Positions 25,111 to 34,367 are shown, counted from the stretch's first letter. The stretch is DNA of 35,887 nucleotides from Limibacillus sp. (GCA_037379885.1 JARRJC010000024.1:35001-70887); one strand, 5' to 3'. The notes: generated from the sequence alone by a model not told the origin. A program made the numbers and translations.

Positions 25111-27143
25111 GCCGTTCCCTTTCCTCGCTTTGCTTCACAGGCCGCCAAGAGGGCGGGCAGGTCATGCCATCCGATTCGGCTGTCGGCCTCGCTCGGCGGC
25201 GCATCAGGATCGCTGGTCTTCTTGTCGACCTTTCCGCCCAGGCGCAGATAGAAGGCGAAGGCCGCGGCGTTGTCGTCGAATACCCAGAGACAGACCGAGT
25301 TTTTGCCCTGGGCGATCAAGCGGCGGCAGGCCTCGGCGAGCAGTTTTCGACCGAGACCGCTGCCGCGCTGTTCGGGTTCGACGTGCAGATTCTCAATAAG
25401 GGCGTCGTAGTCCGGATCCTCGTCGACCAGCGCGATGAACCCCAACAGCCCCTCATCTCCCTCGGCCAGGATGACCAGATCGCCGGGATGCCTTCGCGCC
25501 AGGAAGTCCCGCCAGAAGCGTGCGCGCTCTTCATGGATCTCTCCCTCCAGATAATCATCTGAGAGGATGCCCCGGTAGGTCGATCGCCAGCTCTCGGCGT
25601 GAAGGGCCGCGATCGCTTCGGCGTCCTCCGCCCGCGCCTCGCGCAGCCGCGGTTCCCGCTTGCTGACATGGGGCGCGCGCCCGAAGAGCAGGCGCGCGCG
25701 GGGCACCCGCTCGAAGGGCAGGCTCAGGATGTCCGAAGGGGCGGGGCCGGGCGTCTCCACAGGCACGAAACGCTCGAAGAGGCCGGTGAAGGCGGCGCGG
25801 AAGTGGTTCTTGGCCTTGACGAAAAAGAGCGTCGTGGGCTCCAGCGCGAGGCCGAAATGCTCGAAGTAGGCGGGGTCGTTCACCGGCACGATGCGGCTGG
25901 TCACGAGGATGCGGACCTGTCCGCTGCGCAGGATGGCGGAGGGGCCGGGATCGACCTCCAGGCCCGCCTCCATGGGCCCCCGGTTCCTGAAAGTACCCTG
26001 GACGAGCCGCTCAACTTGGACCGTGAGCTCAAGCGGCGCGCCGAAGCTGTCGCTGAGCCTTCCGCCCAGACGGCAGTCCATCTCCGCGCCTTCTCCGGCC
26101 CTGACTGCTTCCTCCACAAGTTCCGGGTCCCAGAAGAAGGCAAAGACGCAGGGCCGCGTGGGTTTCTCCGCCAGGACTGCGCGCAGCAGGCCCGGCGTGT
26201 CGCCCGCACCGCCCGAGAAGACGTTGTCAGAGGGCTCCAGCACGGCGACGGGCCGCTGCGTGGCGCTTGCCAGAAGCTCGCCCAAGACCTCCCCGGGCGC
26301 GGGGAGCGGTTGTTCGAAGTCTGGAGCGAGACGGCGGTAGGCCTCGCGCAAGGGTTGACCCATGGCGGAGAGGGCCGCGCCACCGGCCTCCCCGCAAAGA
26401 CTGATGGCAGCGCCGCTATCAGGGCTGTCCGCGCAGGCAAAGCCCCCGAAGACCGTGACGTCGAGAAGGCCGTTGTCCTCGGCGCAGCGGGCCGCCAGCT
26501 CCGCCATCTCGGCCATGGGGCCATCGTCGGTCCGCATATTGAAGGACGTCGGCAGGAAGTCCGCAGGCAGGATCGTGGAATGGGCGGCGATCTCCCCCTC
26601 GATCTGGCGCAGCAGCAGGCTCATGGCCTTTTCCCCAGTCTCGGCCATGTCGATGTGCGGGTGGGTCTTGTAGCCGACGATGATCTCCGCCAGGCGCCCG
26701 ATCTCCGGGTTCAGGTTCGCGTGAAGATCGAAGCTGAGGGCGAGGGGAGTCTCCCCAATCACCTGGCGCAGTGCGCGCAGCAAGCAGAGTTCCGGCTGCT
26801 CGATATCCTCGCAGACGCTGGCGCCGTGAAGGCTGGCGTAGACTCCGTCCCACGCGCGGCTCCCGAGCTGCTCGAAAAGCCGATCCTGATAGGCCGGGAA
26901 GAGACCCGCCTCAATCGGCCCCGCCGGGTAAGCCGCAAGGCAATCGAGAAACAGGATCTCGACGTCGCCGTGGCGCTCCGCGGCGGTGATTGCGCCGCCG
27001 GGCTCCAGCGCCTTGCCCCGATAGAAGTCAGCCGCCGCCTTGCCGGAAAACCATTCGCGGGAACGGAAGTCCGCCTCGCGGGCCGGAAGGGGAGAAAAGG
27101 AGTTGCCTTCGTACCAGAAACGGAAGAGTGCGATGGTCGGCAT
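25107..27143 (-). CDS. MlrC-type M81 metallopeptidase fused to a GNAT acetyltransferase
   Basis: A 678-residue fusion. Residues 1 to about 490 are an MlrC/M81 protein (microcystinase C family): LFRFWYEGNSFSPL, YASLHGASVCEDIE, LSFDLHANLNPEI and YKTHPHIDMAETG carry the metal-site histidines and acids, and FSGGAGDTPGLLRAVL matches the C-terminal DUF1485 region. Residues about 498-678 are a GNAT domain with the acetyl-CoA loop EQRGSGLGRKLL. No stop, frameshift or coding change separates them. M81 proteins cleave linear peptides or unusual amides, and an attached acetyltransferase could modify the same amine. The gene leads the leftward operon with the SDR. Confidence 0.9.
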   Translation of the reverse strand: MPTIALFRFWYEGNSFSPLPAREADFRSREWFSGKAAADFYRGKALEPGGAITAAERHGDVEILFLDCLAAYPAGPIEAGLFPAYQDRLFEQLGSRAWDGVYASLHGASVCEDIEQPELCLLRALRQVIGETPLALSFDLHANLNPEIGRLAEIIVGYKTHPHIDMAETGEKAMSLLLRQIEGEIAAHSTILPADFLPTSFNMRTDDGPMAEMAELAARCAEDNGLLDVTVFGGFACADSPDSGAAISLCGEAGGAALSAMGQPLREAYRRLAPDFEQPLPAPGEVLGELLASATQRPVAVLEPSDNVFSGGAGDTPGLLRAVLAEKPTRPCVFAFFWDPELVEEAVRAGEGAEMDCRLGGRLSDSFGAPLELTVQVERLVQGTFRNRGPMEAGLEVDPGPSAILRSGQVRILVTSRIVPVNDPAYFEHFGLALEPTTLFFVKAKNHFRAAFTGLFERFVPVETPGPAPSDILSLPFERVPRARLLFGRAPHVSKREPRLREARAEDAEAIAALHAESWRSTYRGILSDDYLEGEIHEERARFWRDFLARRHPGDLVILAEGDEGLLGFIALVDEDPDYDALIENLHVEPEQRGSGLGRKLLAEACRRLIAQGKNSVCLWVFDDNAAAFAFYLRLGGKVDKKTSDPDAPPSEADSRIGWHDLPALLAACEAKRGKGTA

Positions 27144-27233
27144 GCCGCGGCGAAAACCTTTGTTTCACTAATAGATTGCGATGCTTTTCTGCTAGACTGG
27201 GCTCGACTGTAAGCAATCGGGGAGAGGAGCGCC

Positions 27234-27416
27234 ATGACCTGGCTGCAGTTCGACGGCGTTGGCGGTTCGGTCGGAGGGGCGGTGTCCCGCACGACGGGGC
27301 AAATCGGCTCGCAGAGCTTCGAGTTGGGCCCTCTCCATATCTCATTCAGCAGTCCCTGGCTTTGGGGATTCCTGGTGTTTGCCGCGCTCCTGGTGGTCTA
27401 CGTCACGCGGCGCTGA
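27234..27416 (+). CDS. 60-residue small membrane protein
   Basis: ATG 27234 follows a very good Shine-Dalgarno (GGGAGAGGAG). The first 40 residues are polar and glycine-rich (FDGVGGSVGGAVSR), then one hydrophobic helix (PWLWGFLVFAALLVVYV) ends in basic TRR, as in C-tail-anchored proteins. It is divergent from the MlrC-GNAT gene, and its last 14 bases overlap the 3' end of the convergent BKACE gene. No family is recognised. Confidence 0.65.
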   Translation: MTWLQFDGVGGSVGGAVSRTTGQIGSQSFELGPLHISFSSPWLWGFLVFAALLVVYVTRR

Positions 27417-28281
27417 AGCGCGCCCGAACCTCCGGCGCGGTGGCCGGCCGCGCGCCCGCCTTCTGGATTTCCCCCAAGGCCGCTTCCGTCCAGCGGGTGT
27501 TGCTCCAGTCGCTGCCGAAGGGAGCGTCCTCCAGCCCGACCCGCAGATGCCCGCCCCGCGCCAGTGCTTCGCCCGCGAGCGGAAGCACGTCCACCTGCAG
27601 GCCGCCGATCATCCAGGGGGCGTCCGGGTCAAGCTCCTCCATCAGTTTCAGATAGCTTTCCAGCGCGTAGCCGCGCGGCGGATAGCCAAAGGCGAAACCC
27701 TCGGAGAACATGAAGCGGTAGAGTGGCTTGGGCAGCCCCGGATAGCGTGCGGCGAGGGCCGCGCCCAGCCGCGCGAAGCCGGGCTCATAGATGGCGTAGC
27801 TGGGATGGAAACCGCGATCTCTGGCGAGCGCCAGGCCGTAGCGCACGTCCGCTTCCGGATTGCTGTAGAGAAAGCCGGGGCGGTCGGCTTCGATCTCCGC
27901 AAAGCTGGCGAAGGTGGCGCTGCCCGGATCGATCACCGCCCATTCGATAAGTCCCGCCTCGGCCAACTTACGGGTCGCCTCGAACCGGGCTTCGGGGGAC
28001 ATGGGCTCCGGCGCGTCGGCCGAGCCGCTCAGCGGCAAGGTGGGATAGACGATGGCATCGACCTCTTCGCGGATGCCCTCGATCACGGCGCGGTAGGCAT
28101 CGAAGTCGTCGCGCTGGCGACCGGTCGCCGGGTCGTAAACATGAAGATGGATCACGGCCGCGCCGAGCTTGGCGCAGGCCACGCCTTCGGCGATCAGCTC
28201 CTCGGTGGTGATGGGCATGCCCGGCTGCAGACTGCGCGACCAGGGGCCGTTGAGGGCTTCTTCCAGCGAGACCGGTGTCAT
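27403..28281 (-). CDS. BKACE family beta-keto acid cleavage enzyme (DUF849)
   Basis: A 292-residue TIM-barrel enzyme of the BKACE/Kce family. It condenses a beta-keto acid with acetyl-CoA to yield acetoacetate and a CoA ester, as in lysine fermentation and carnitine breakdown. The family's N-terminal EALNGPW segment, the zinc histidines in IHLHVYDP and the C-terminal glutamate in LRVGLEDAPFG are visible. ATG 28281 fits family N-termini better than GTG 28314. No strong ribosome site is present, and the start collides with the 5' end of the ABC-F gene. The beta-keto substrate cannot be told. Confidence 0.88.
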   Translation of the reverse strand: MTPVSLEEALNGPWSRSLQPGMPITTEELIAEGVACAKLGAAVIHLHVYDPATGRQRDDFDAYRAVIEGIREEVDAIVYPTLPLSGSADAPEPMSPEARFEATRKLAEAGLIEWAVIDPGSATFASFAEIEADRPGFLYSNPEADVRYGLALARDRGFHPSYAIYEPGFARLGAALAARYPGLPKPLYRFMFSEGFAFGYPPRGYALESYLKLMEELDPDAPWMIGGLQVDVLPLAGEALARGGHLRVGLEDAPFGSDWSNTRWTEAALGEIQKAGARPATAPEVRARFSAA

Positions 28282-28296
28282 TACTTCTGCGACCGC

Positions 28297-30090
28297 ATTG
28301 TCATCAGGATCCACCTGACCTTCGGCGGGCCACCTCTATTGGAGGGGGCGGAGATGACCGTCGGCGCAGGCCAGCGCCTTTGCCTGGTGGGCCGCAACGG
28401 TTCCGGCAAGTCGAGCCTCCTGAAGGTGGCCGCCGGGCTTATCGAGCCGGACCGGGGGGAGAGGGTGTTGAAGAAGGGCACGACGCTGCGCTACCTGCCG
28501 CAGGAACCCGACCTCAGCAGCTATGCGACGACGCTGGACTATGTAGAGGAGGGGCTGGACGCCGCCGCCGATCCCCATCGCGCGCGCTATCTGCTCGAAC
28601 ATCTGGGGCTGACCGGCGAGGAGTCCCCTGAGCGGCTTTCGGGCGGCGAGGCGCGCCGCGCGGCGCTGGCCCGCGTGCTGGCGCCGAAACCCGACATCCT
28701 GCTGCTCGACGAGCCGACGAACCACCTGGATCTGCCCGCCATCGAGTGGCTGGAGGAAGAGCTGAAGGCCTGGCGCGGAGCGCTGGTCACGATCTCGCAC
28801 GACCGGCGCTTTCTGGAGGCGCTTTCGGACTCGACCCTATGGCTCGACCGGGGGCAGGCGAGACTTCTGGAAAAGGGATTCTCCGCCTTTGAAGCCTGGC
28901 GTGACGAGACCTTGGAGTTGGAAGCGCGCGAGCGCCACAAGCTGGACCGCAAGTTGGCGGCGGAAGCGGATTGGCTGCGCTACGGCGTGACGGCGCGGCG
29001 CAAGCGCAATCAGGGCCGCCTGCGCAAGTTGATGGACCTGCGCCAGCAGCGGCGCGAGCAGCGCCAGAGGCCGGGCGCCGTACGCATGGCCGCCAGCGAG
29101 GCCGAGACCTCAAGCAAGACGGTCATCGAAGCGGCGTCGATCTCCAAGGCTTTTGGAGGGCGTTCTCTCGTCCGCGACTTCTCGATCCGCATTCAACGCG
29201 GCGACAGGGTCGGGCTCATCGGCCCGAACGGGGCCGGAAAGACCACGCTGCTGCGTCTCCTGACCGGGCAGCTGGCACCCGATAGCGGAACCGTCAAGCT
29301 GGGTCAGACGCTGGACATGGTGACCCTGGACCAGAAGCGCGAAAGCCTCGATCCCCGCTGGACTCTGAAGGAAGCTCTGGCGGGCGAGGGCGGCGACACG
29401 GTCTTCGTCGGCGGCCAGCCGCGCCACGTCGTCAGCTATATGAAGGACTTCCTATTCCTGCCGGAGCAGGCGGGGACGCCCATCGAGCGTTTATCGGGCG
29501 GAGAGCGCGGGCGGGTTATGCTGGCCCGCGCGCTGGCGCGCCCCTCCAACCTGCTGGTGCTCGATGAGCCGACCAACGATCTGGATCTGGAGACCCTGGA
29601 CCTGCTCCAGGAACTGCTCGCCGACTACGGCGGCACACTGCTGCTGGTCAGTCACGACCGTGACTTTCTGGACCGGGTCGCGACCTCGGTGATCCTGGCC
29701 GAGGGCGAGGGGCGTTGGGTCGAGTACGCGGGCGGCTATTCAGACATGCTCGCCCAGCGCGGCGCGAAGCCGGGGGCGCTGGTCAAGGAGAAGCCGAGGG
29801 ACGGCAAGCCCAAGACCGGCCCTTCCAGCGTGGAAAAGACCCCGGAGGCGAAGCGGAAGCTCTCCTTCAAGGAAAAGCACGCCTTGCAGACCTTGCCCGG
29901 TGAGATGGAGAAGCTCCGCGAGGAGATTGCGGCGCTGCAACTGGCGCTGGAGGACGGCACCCTCTACCAGCGTGAACCCGAACGCTTCCGCGCCAGCGCC
30001 GACGCCCTTTCGCGCAAGCAGGCGGAGCTGGAAGCCGCAGAGGAGCGCTGGCTGGAGCTGGAGATCCTGCGCGAGGAGTTGGGTGCCTAG
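28297..30090 (+). CDS. uup: ABC-F family ATPase (Uup-like), 5' end disturbed
   Basis: A soluble tandem ABC ATPase of the Uup/ABC-F type, linked to ribosome function and DNA-intermediate stability. NBD1 has GRNGSGKSS, LSGGEARR and LLLDEPTNHLD; NBD2 has GPNGAGKTT, LSGGERGR and LVLDEPTNDLD. The charged C-terminus from about 29850 forms the Uup coiled coil. Family-conserved sequence (IHLTFGGPPLLEGAEM) begins upstream of the first ATG in frame (28354). No ATG, GTG or TTG occurs in frame near the expected start. I give the earliest clearly coding base. GTG 28275 in another frame opens with MSLLLR, which matches Uup N-termini, so a one-base indel is suspected. Confidence 0.85.
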   Translation: MVIRIHLTFGGPPLLEGAEMTVGAGQRLCLVGRNGSGKSSLLKVAAGLIEPDRGERVLKKGTTLRYLPQEPDLSSYATTLDYVEEGLDAAADPHRARYLLEHLGLTGEESPERLSGGEARRAALARVLAPKPDILLLDEPTNHLDLPAIEWLEEELKAWRGALVTISHDRRFLEALSDSTLWLDRGQARLLEKGFSAFEAWRDETLELEARERHKLDRKLAAEADWLRYGVTARRKRNQGRLRKLMDLRQQRREQRQRPGAVRMAASEAETSSKTVIEAASISKAFGGRSLVRDFSIRIQRGDRVGLIGPNGAGKTTLLRLLTGQLAPDSGTVKLGQTLDMVTLDQKRESLDPRWTLKEALAGEGGDTVFVGGQPRHVVSYMKDFLFLPEQAGTPIERLSGGERGRVMLARALARPSNLLVLDEPTNDLDLETLDLLQELLADYGGTLLLVSHDRDFLDRVATSVILAEGEGRWVEYAGGYSDMLAQRGAKPGALVKEKPRDGKPKTGPSSVEKTPEAKRKLSFKEKHALQTLPGEMEKLREEIAALQLALEDGTLYQREPERFRASADALSRKQAELEAAEERWLELEILREELGA

Positions 30091-30097
30091 GCGAAGC

Positions 30098-32239
30098 TCA
30101 GGGTGCGGTCTCCAAAGGCGGCGCAGGCTTGGCCAGGGTCAGGTTGACGGCCAGCAGGGCCACGACCGCCGCAACGCCGGCGAAGTTGGCGAGCAGGCTC
30201 CAAGGCCAGAGACAGGCGATCCCGGCCGCGAGCGCCAGGAGCCGGAACAGCGGGTTCATGGGCCGCTCCATGCAGCCCTGGAAGCTGGCCGCCAGTCCGT
30301 AGATGCCCACCAGCGCGAAACCGAAGATCTGCAAGGCCAGGAGCCAATCGCCGGAAAGCAGCGGCGTGTAGGCGAACAGGATCGGCACGATGTAGAGACC
30401 CTTGGCGATCTTCCAACTCTGGAATCCGGTCGCCATGGGCGGCGACTTTGCGATCGCCGCGCCGGTGAAGGCGGCGAGGCAGACCGGCGGGGTCACGTTT
30501 GAGTCCTGACTGAGCCAGAAGATGATCATGTGCGCCGAAAGCAGCGCCAGGGTGAGCGCGTCCTGCGACAGGGCGGTCTCACGCAGCGAGGCGGCCAACT
30601 CCAGAGGCAGGCTGTGGATGAGGGCGCTGGCTTCCTCCATTGGCATGGGGGCCGCGAGCGCGGTCATGGCGTCGGGCTTGGCCAGCATCAGCACGGCCTT
30701 GCCCGCATCCGGCAAGGTCCCGTTCACCAGGTGCTCGATCAGGACGGAGTCCGAGATCATACCGGCGATGGCGGGCGCCGAAAGGGTCGCCAGAACGATG
30801 TAGGCCGCGGTCACCGGCAACCCCATGCCGAGCACGAGCGAGGCGAGGCCCACGAGTATGATGGCCAGAAGCAGATTGCCGCCCGCCCAGTCGGAGATCA
30901 TGAGCGAGAAGGTGTTGCCGATTCCCGCGGTCGCGATGACGTTGATGATCAGCCCCACCGCACAGAGCAGGATCGCCGTCATGATCATGTTGCGCGCGCC
31001 CAGGGCCAGGGCCTCTAGGATGGCGCGGGGGCCCATGGGACTCTGCGTGAGCCAGCTTGAGGCCACCACGGTTCCGCAGCCGATGACGGCGGCGTAGGTC
31101 GGGGTGAAGCCGACCACCAGAAGCGTGATCAAGACCGTGATGGGGATGATGAAACTGGCGCCGCCCTTCTTCATGGCGGCGCCCAGAGTCGGGCCCTCCG
31201 CTTGCATGGGCTGCATGCCCTGTCGCTTGGCTTCGATGCGCACGAAGAACGCGATGGAGGCGAAGTAGAGGATCGCGGGGAGGGCGGCCACGGCGACGAT
31301 GCGCTCATAGGGGATCAGCGTGTAGCTGGCCATGACGAAGGCGCCTGCGCCCATGATCGGCGGCATGAGCTGTCCGCCCGTCGAGGCGGAAGCCTCCACC
31401 CCCGCGGCAAACTATGCCGGGAAACCGGCGCGCTTCATCAAGGGGATGGTGATGACGCCGGTCGAAGCGGTGTTGGCGACCGCCGAGCCGGAGATGGTGC
31501 CGGTCAGGCCGGAGGCGATGACAGCCACGATGCCGGGCCCGCCGATCAGCTTTCCCGCGACCGCGCGCGCCAGGTCGATCACGAAGTCGCCCGCGCCGGA
31601 GCGCAGCAGGAAGGCGCCGAAGATGATGAAGAGGAACACATAGGTCGAAGAGATGCGCGCGATGGTGCCAAAGATCGCGTCGTCGCCGTAGAGCGAACGG
31701 AACATCACGGTCTCTAGCGAGAGCCCGCGGAACTGGAACACGCCGCCCAGGTACTGCCCCCAGAAGGAGATGTAGGTGAGTGACAGGATGATCAGGATCG
31801 GGATCACCAGGCCGGCGGTGCGCCGCGTGAACTCAATGGCGCAAATGATCAGGGTGAAGCCGGCCAGCCAGTCCAGGGTCACCAACCTGACGCCCCGGTC
31901 GTAGATCGCGTTCTCCGCGGAGGCGATGTAGATCGCCGAGGCGGCTGCCAGAATTCCCAGCGTCAGGTCTATCCAGAACCCGCCGCCCTTGACGAAGAAG
32001 CGGTTGTTCTTGAAGGCGGGGTAGTAGATCGAGCAAAGCAGCGCGAAGCCCGCGAAGTGGAAAGCGTTCCGCATCAATTCGGAGACATCGGCGATCAGCG
32101 CGAAGTAGAGGTGCGCCAGCGAGATGATCACACCCAACGTGAAGGTGATCTCCTTCCAGGGCGACTCGAGGCCGCGCAGGAGGCTGCCGCCTTCCTCGCT
32201 GTCCTGACTTGCCGCCGCAGCGGATTGCTTGTCACTCAT
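30098..32239 (-). pseudogene. TRAP transporter fused permease (TAXI type), interrupted by an in-frame TAG
   Basis: A 714-codon frame encoding the fused small and large TRAP permease subunits (4TM + 12TM) that move organic acids with sodium or proton gradients. Codon 276 (31412-31414 on +, read TAG on -) is a stop inside the conserved IPLMKRAGFPA/x/FAAGVEASASTGGQLMPP segment. The family usually has Glu at that position, so a single G to T change (GAG to TAG) explains it. The frame is intact on both sides, giving pieces of 275 and up to about 437 residues. The second piece could restart at GTG 31399. Unless read through, re-initiated or a sequencing error, the transporter is inactive. Confidence 0.88.
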
Positions 32240-32312
32240 CCCTTGCTCCCTAGCCCAAGGCGGCGCCTATCCCGGCGCCCGTTATTCGTCTTTCGCCGCT
32301 TAGGGCGATCGG

Positions 32313-32345
32313 AAAAGGGGCGGCGCGGATGCCCGTCGCCGCCCC
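32313..32345 (-). terminator. Stem-loop between TAXI binding-protein and permease genes
   Basis: A 9-bp G/C stem (32337-32345 with 32317-32325), an 11-base loop and then TTTT in the leftward transcript, 28 bases past the binding-protein stop. It looks like a rho-independent or attenuating terminator that favours binding-protein over permease expression. Confidence 0.75.
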
Positions 32346-32373
32346 TGGTTTTCCGAAGCTCGAAAGCCCGGCC

Positions 32374-33399
32374 TTACTTGGCCATCAGGCTCTCAGGGAT
32401 GTCGATGCCGACTTCCTTGTAGTAGCGCGCGGCGCCGGGATGCAGCGGCGCGGGCAGGCCGGCGATGGCCTTTTCGATGGCCATGGCCTTGGTGGCCGGG
32501 TGGATCGCCTGGAGGAAGGCAAGGTTCTCATAGATCGTCTTGGTGATCAGGTAGACATGCTCCTCCGGGATATCCGCGTGCACGGCCAGGAAGTTGGGCT
32601 GGGCGATGGTCTGGATGTCCTCGTCCTGGTTCGGGTAGGAACCGGCTGGGATGGTGTAGGGCGTCCAGAGGCCCATGCCGCCGTCGGCTTGCTTCATCTG
32701 CTCTTCGGTCATGGACAGGAAGGTGACGCTGTCGGAAGCAGAAGCCAGAAGCTGGGAAACGGCGCCGGTGGGCACGCCGCCGGGCATGCCGACGCCGGTG
32801 ACCTGGCCGTTCTGGAGCGCTTCGGCCGAGGGGCCGTACCCGGCGTAGTACTGCTCGAACTCCGCATCCATGTCGACGCCCAGGTTCTGCATGATCATTT
32901 TGTTGGAGCCGATGGTGCCGGAGTTCTGACGGCCCATCGCGACCGTCGTGCCCTTCAGCTTCATGAAGTCGGAGATGGTGCCGGTCTCGGCGTAGTCGTT
33001 CGAGATGATGAACTGCTCGACGTTCTGCCACAGCATGGAGATCGAACGCAGATGCTCCTGCTTGCCGTCCGCCTCGACCGGGCCGACGCCGTTGACGGCG
33101 TAGAAGCCGAAGAGGCCCTGCAGAATGGCGAACTGCGCCTCTTTCTCGCGGATCAGCCGCACGTTCTCGCCGGAACCGGCGGAGTTGATGGCGGACATGC
33201 CGATGCCCTCGCCGGGCTGCAGCTTGACCTTGGTCAGGGTGGCGAGCGCCACGCCGACGGGATAGTAGGTGCCGCCGGTGGAGGCGGTGGCCAGGATGTA
33301 GTTGGTGTCCTGGGCCTCGGCCGGCTTGCTGCCGGTTGCCAGGCCGGTGGAAACGACCGCGGCCATGGCGGTCAACATGAGACGACGGGTAAGAGCCAT
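32374..33399 (-). CDS. TAXI-family TRAP transporter solute-binding protein
   Basis: A 341-residue periplasmic protein with an N-terminal signal peptide (MALTRRLMLTAMAAVVS...), cleaved near residue 30 at AEA/Q. The TAXI signature ATASTGGTYYPVGVALA starts the mature protein, and NSAGSGENVRLI and RQNSGTIGSN are typical ligand-site segments. It delivers an organic acid, possibly glutamate- or 2-oxoglutarate-like as in known TAXI proteins, to the permease encoded next. AAGGGAGG lies ahead of the ATG. The gene follows the GntR gene on the same strand after a 221-base gap, which should contain its promoter. Confidence 0.94.
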   Translation of the reverse strand: MALTRRLMLTAMAAVVSTGLATGSKPAEAQDTNYILATASTGGTYYPVGVALATLTKVKLQPGEGIGMSAINSAGSGENVRLIREKEAQFAILQGLFGFYAVNGVGPVEADGKQEHLRSISMLWQNVEQFIISNDYAETGTISDFMKLKGTTVAMGRQNSGTIGSNKMIMQNLGVDMDAEFEQYYAGYGPSAEALQNGQVTGVGMPGGVPTGAVSQLLASASDSVTFLSMTEEQMKQADGGMGLWTPYTIPAGSYPNQDEDIQTIAQPNFLAVHADIPEEHVYLITKTIYENLAFLQAIHPATKAMAIEKAIAGLPAPLHPGAARYYKEVGIDIPESLMAK

Positions 33400-33484
33400 T
33401 GGTTATAAACCTCCCTTGGTTCAGATCTCGTATATGGTCTCCGCCAGTGCCCAGCAGCACCGTCGGGATTCGGGTCGGGCAGGG

Positions 33485-33507
33485 GGGTCCGTCAGTGCGG
33501 CGGACCC
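33485..33507. repeat. 7-bp hairpin between GntR and TAXI genes
   Basis: GGGTCCG (33485-33491) and CGGACCC (33501-33507) with a 9-base loop, upstream of the TAXI binding-protein gene. No T-run. It may be a weak terminator of the GntR transcript or a leader structure; nothing else was recognised in 33400-33620. Confidence 0.35.
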
Positions 33508-33620
33508 GCTGGTACCCTCGACGCAGTAGCCGGCGCCGTCAGCGGCGACCCCTTTGGTTGGCATGAGCATTGCCGATGCCGACCTGTGGGTCGAGTCCTT
33601 ATGAAACATTCCCGCGGCGA

Positions 33621-34319
33621 TCATGCTCCGATCTCTCCGCAGTCGAGCCGGTTGCAGGCGCCCTTGAGGTGCGTGAGCGTGGCGGCATGCGCCTGTTCGG
33701 GATCGCGCGCTTCCACCGCCTTGAGGATCGCGCGGTGCTCGGCCAGCACCTTTTCGGGCAAGCCTTGGGAGCGTGAACTGTTGCTGCGCGCAATGCCGAT
33801 CTGCTCCAGAATCTGGCTGTCCAAGAGCTTCAACAGCTTTACGAAGAGCTCATTTCCGCTCGCCTCGGCGATGCTGAGATGAAAGGCGAGGTCTGCTTCC
33901 TGGCCCTGCCCGCCGTCGCGCGTTTCACGCTCAAGCAGCTCGAAGCTGCGCTGCATTTCCTCAAGCGCTTCCGGCGACGCCCGCTTGGCCGCCAGGGCAG
34001 CCGCATCGCATTCCACGGCGGCGCGCAACTCATAGAGTGCGCGCAGATGCTCTTGATCGTCGGTGCTGTCGAGCCGGAAGACGTTTCCGCTGGAAGCGGC
34101 CACGAAGGCGCCGGCGCCCTGGCGCGTCACCACGATGCCGTCCCGGCGCAGGCGTGCGATGGCTTCGCGCACGGCGCTGCGCCCGGCATCGTAGTGACCG
34201 GCCAGCGCGCTTTCGGTGGGCAGACGGTCGCCCGAGGCGAACTCGCCCTCCAGAATGCGCTCCGACAGGTCTTGGGCGATGCGGTCCGATAAGGACGATC
34301 GCACCCGTGGCAGGGCCAT
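33621..34319 (-). CDS. GntR family transcriptional regulator, FadR/FCD type
   Basis: A 232-residue regulator with an N-terminal winged helix containing TESALAGHYDAGRSAVREAIARLRRDGIVV and a C-terminal FCD domain (LAFHLSIAEASGNELFVKLL, with D/H metal-site residues). GGGAGG precedes the ATG by 9 bases. It lies upstream of the TAXI-TRAP genes on the same strand and divergent from the flavin reductase/monooxygenase genes. A palindrome TTGTCGGACAA sits 48 bases before its start. Control of the transporter and possibly the divergent operon is likely but inferred. Confidence 0.93.
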   Translation of the reverse strand: MALPRVRSSLSDRIAQDLSERILEGEFASGDRLPTESALAGHYDAGRSAVREAIARLRRDGIVVTRQGAGAFVAASSGNVFRLDSTDDQEHLRALYELRAAVECDAAALAAKRASPEALEEMQRSFELLERETRDGGQGQEADLAFHLSIAEASGNELFVKLLKLLDSQILEQIGIARSNSSRSQGLPEKVLAEHRAILKAVEARDPEQAHAATLTHLKGACNRLDCGEIGA

Positions 34320-34367
34320 GAAGAAGGCCTCCCTCGCTCCATTCTTGTTCCCGACTATTTCGTCAGG

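Noticed and set aside
27259-28296. Upstream extension of the ABC-F frame
   Set aside because: It is antisense to the BKACE gene and has no ABC-F similarity; it stays open only because of base composition.
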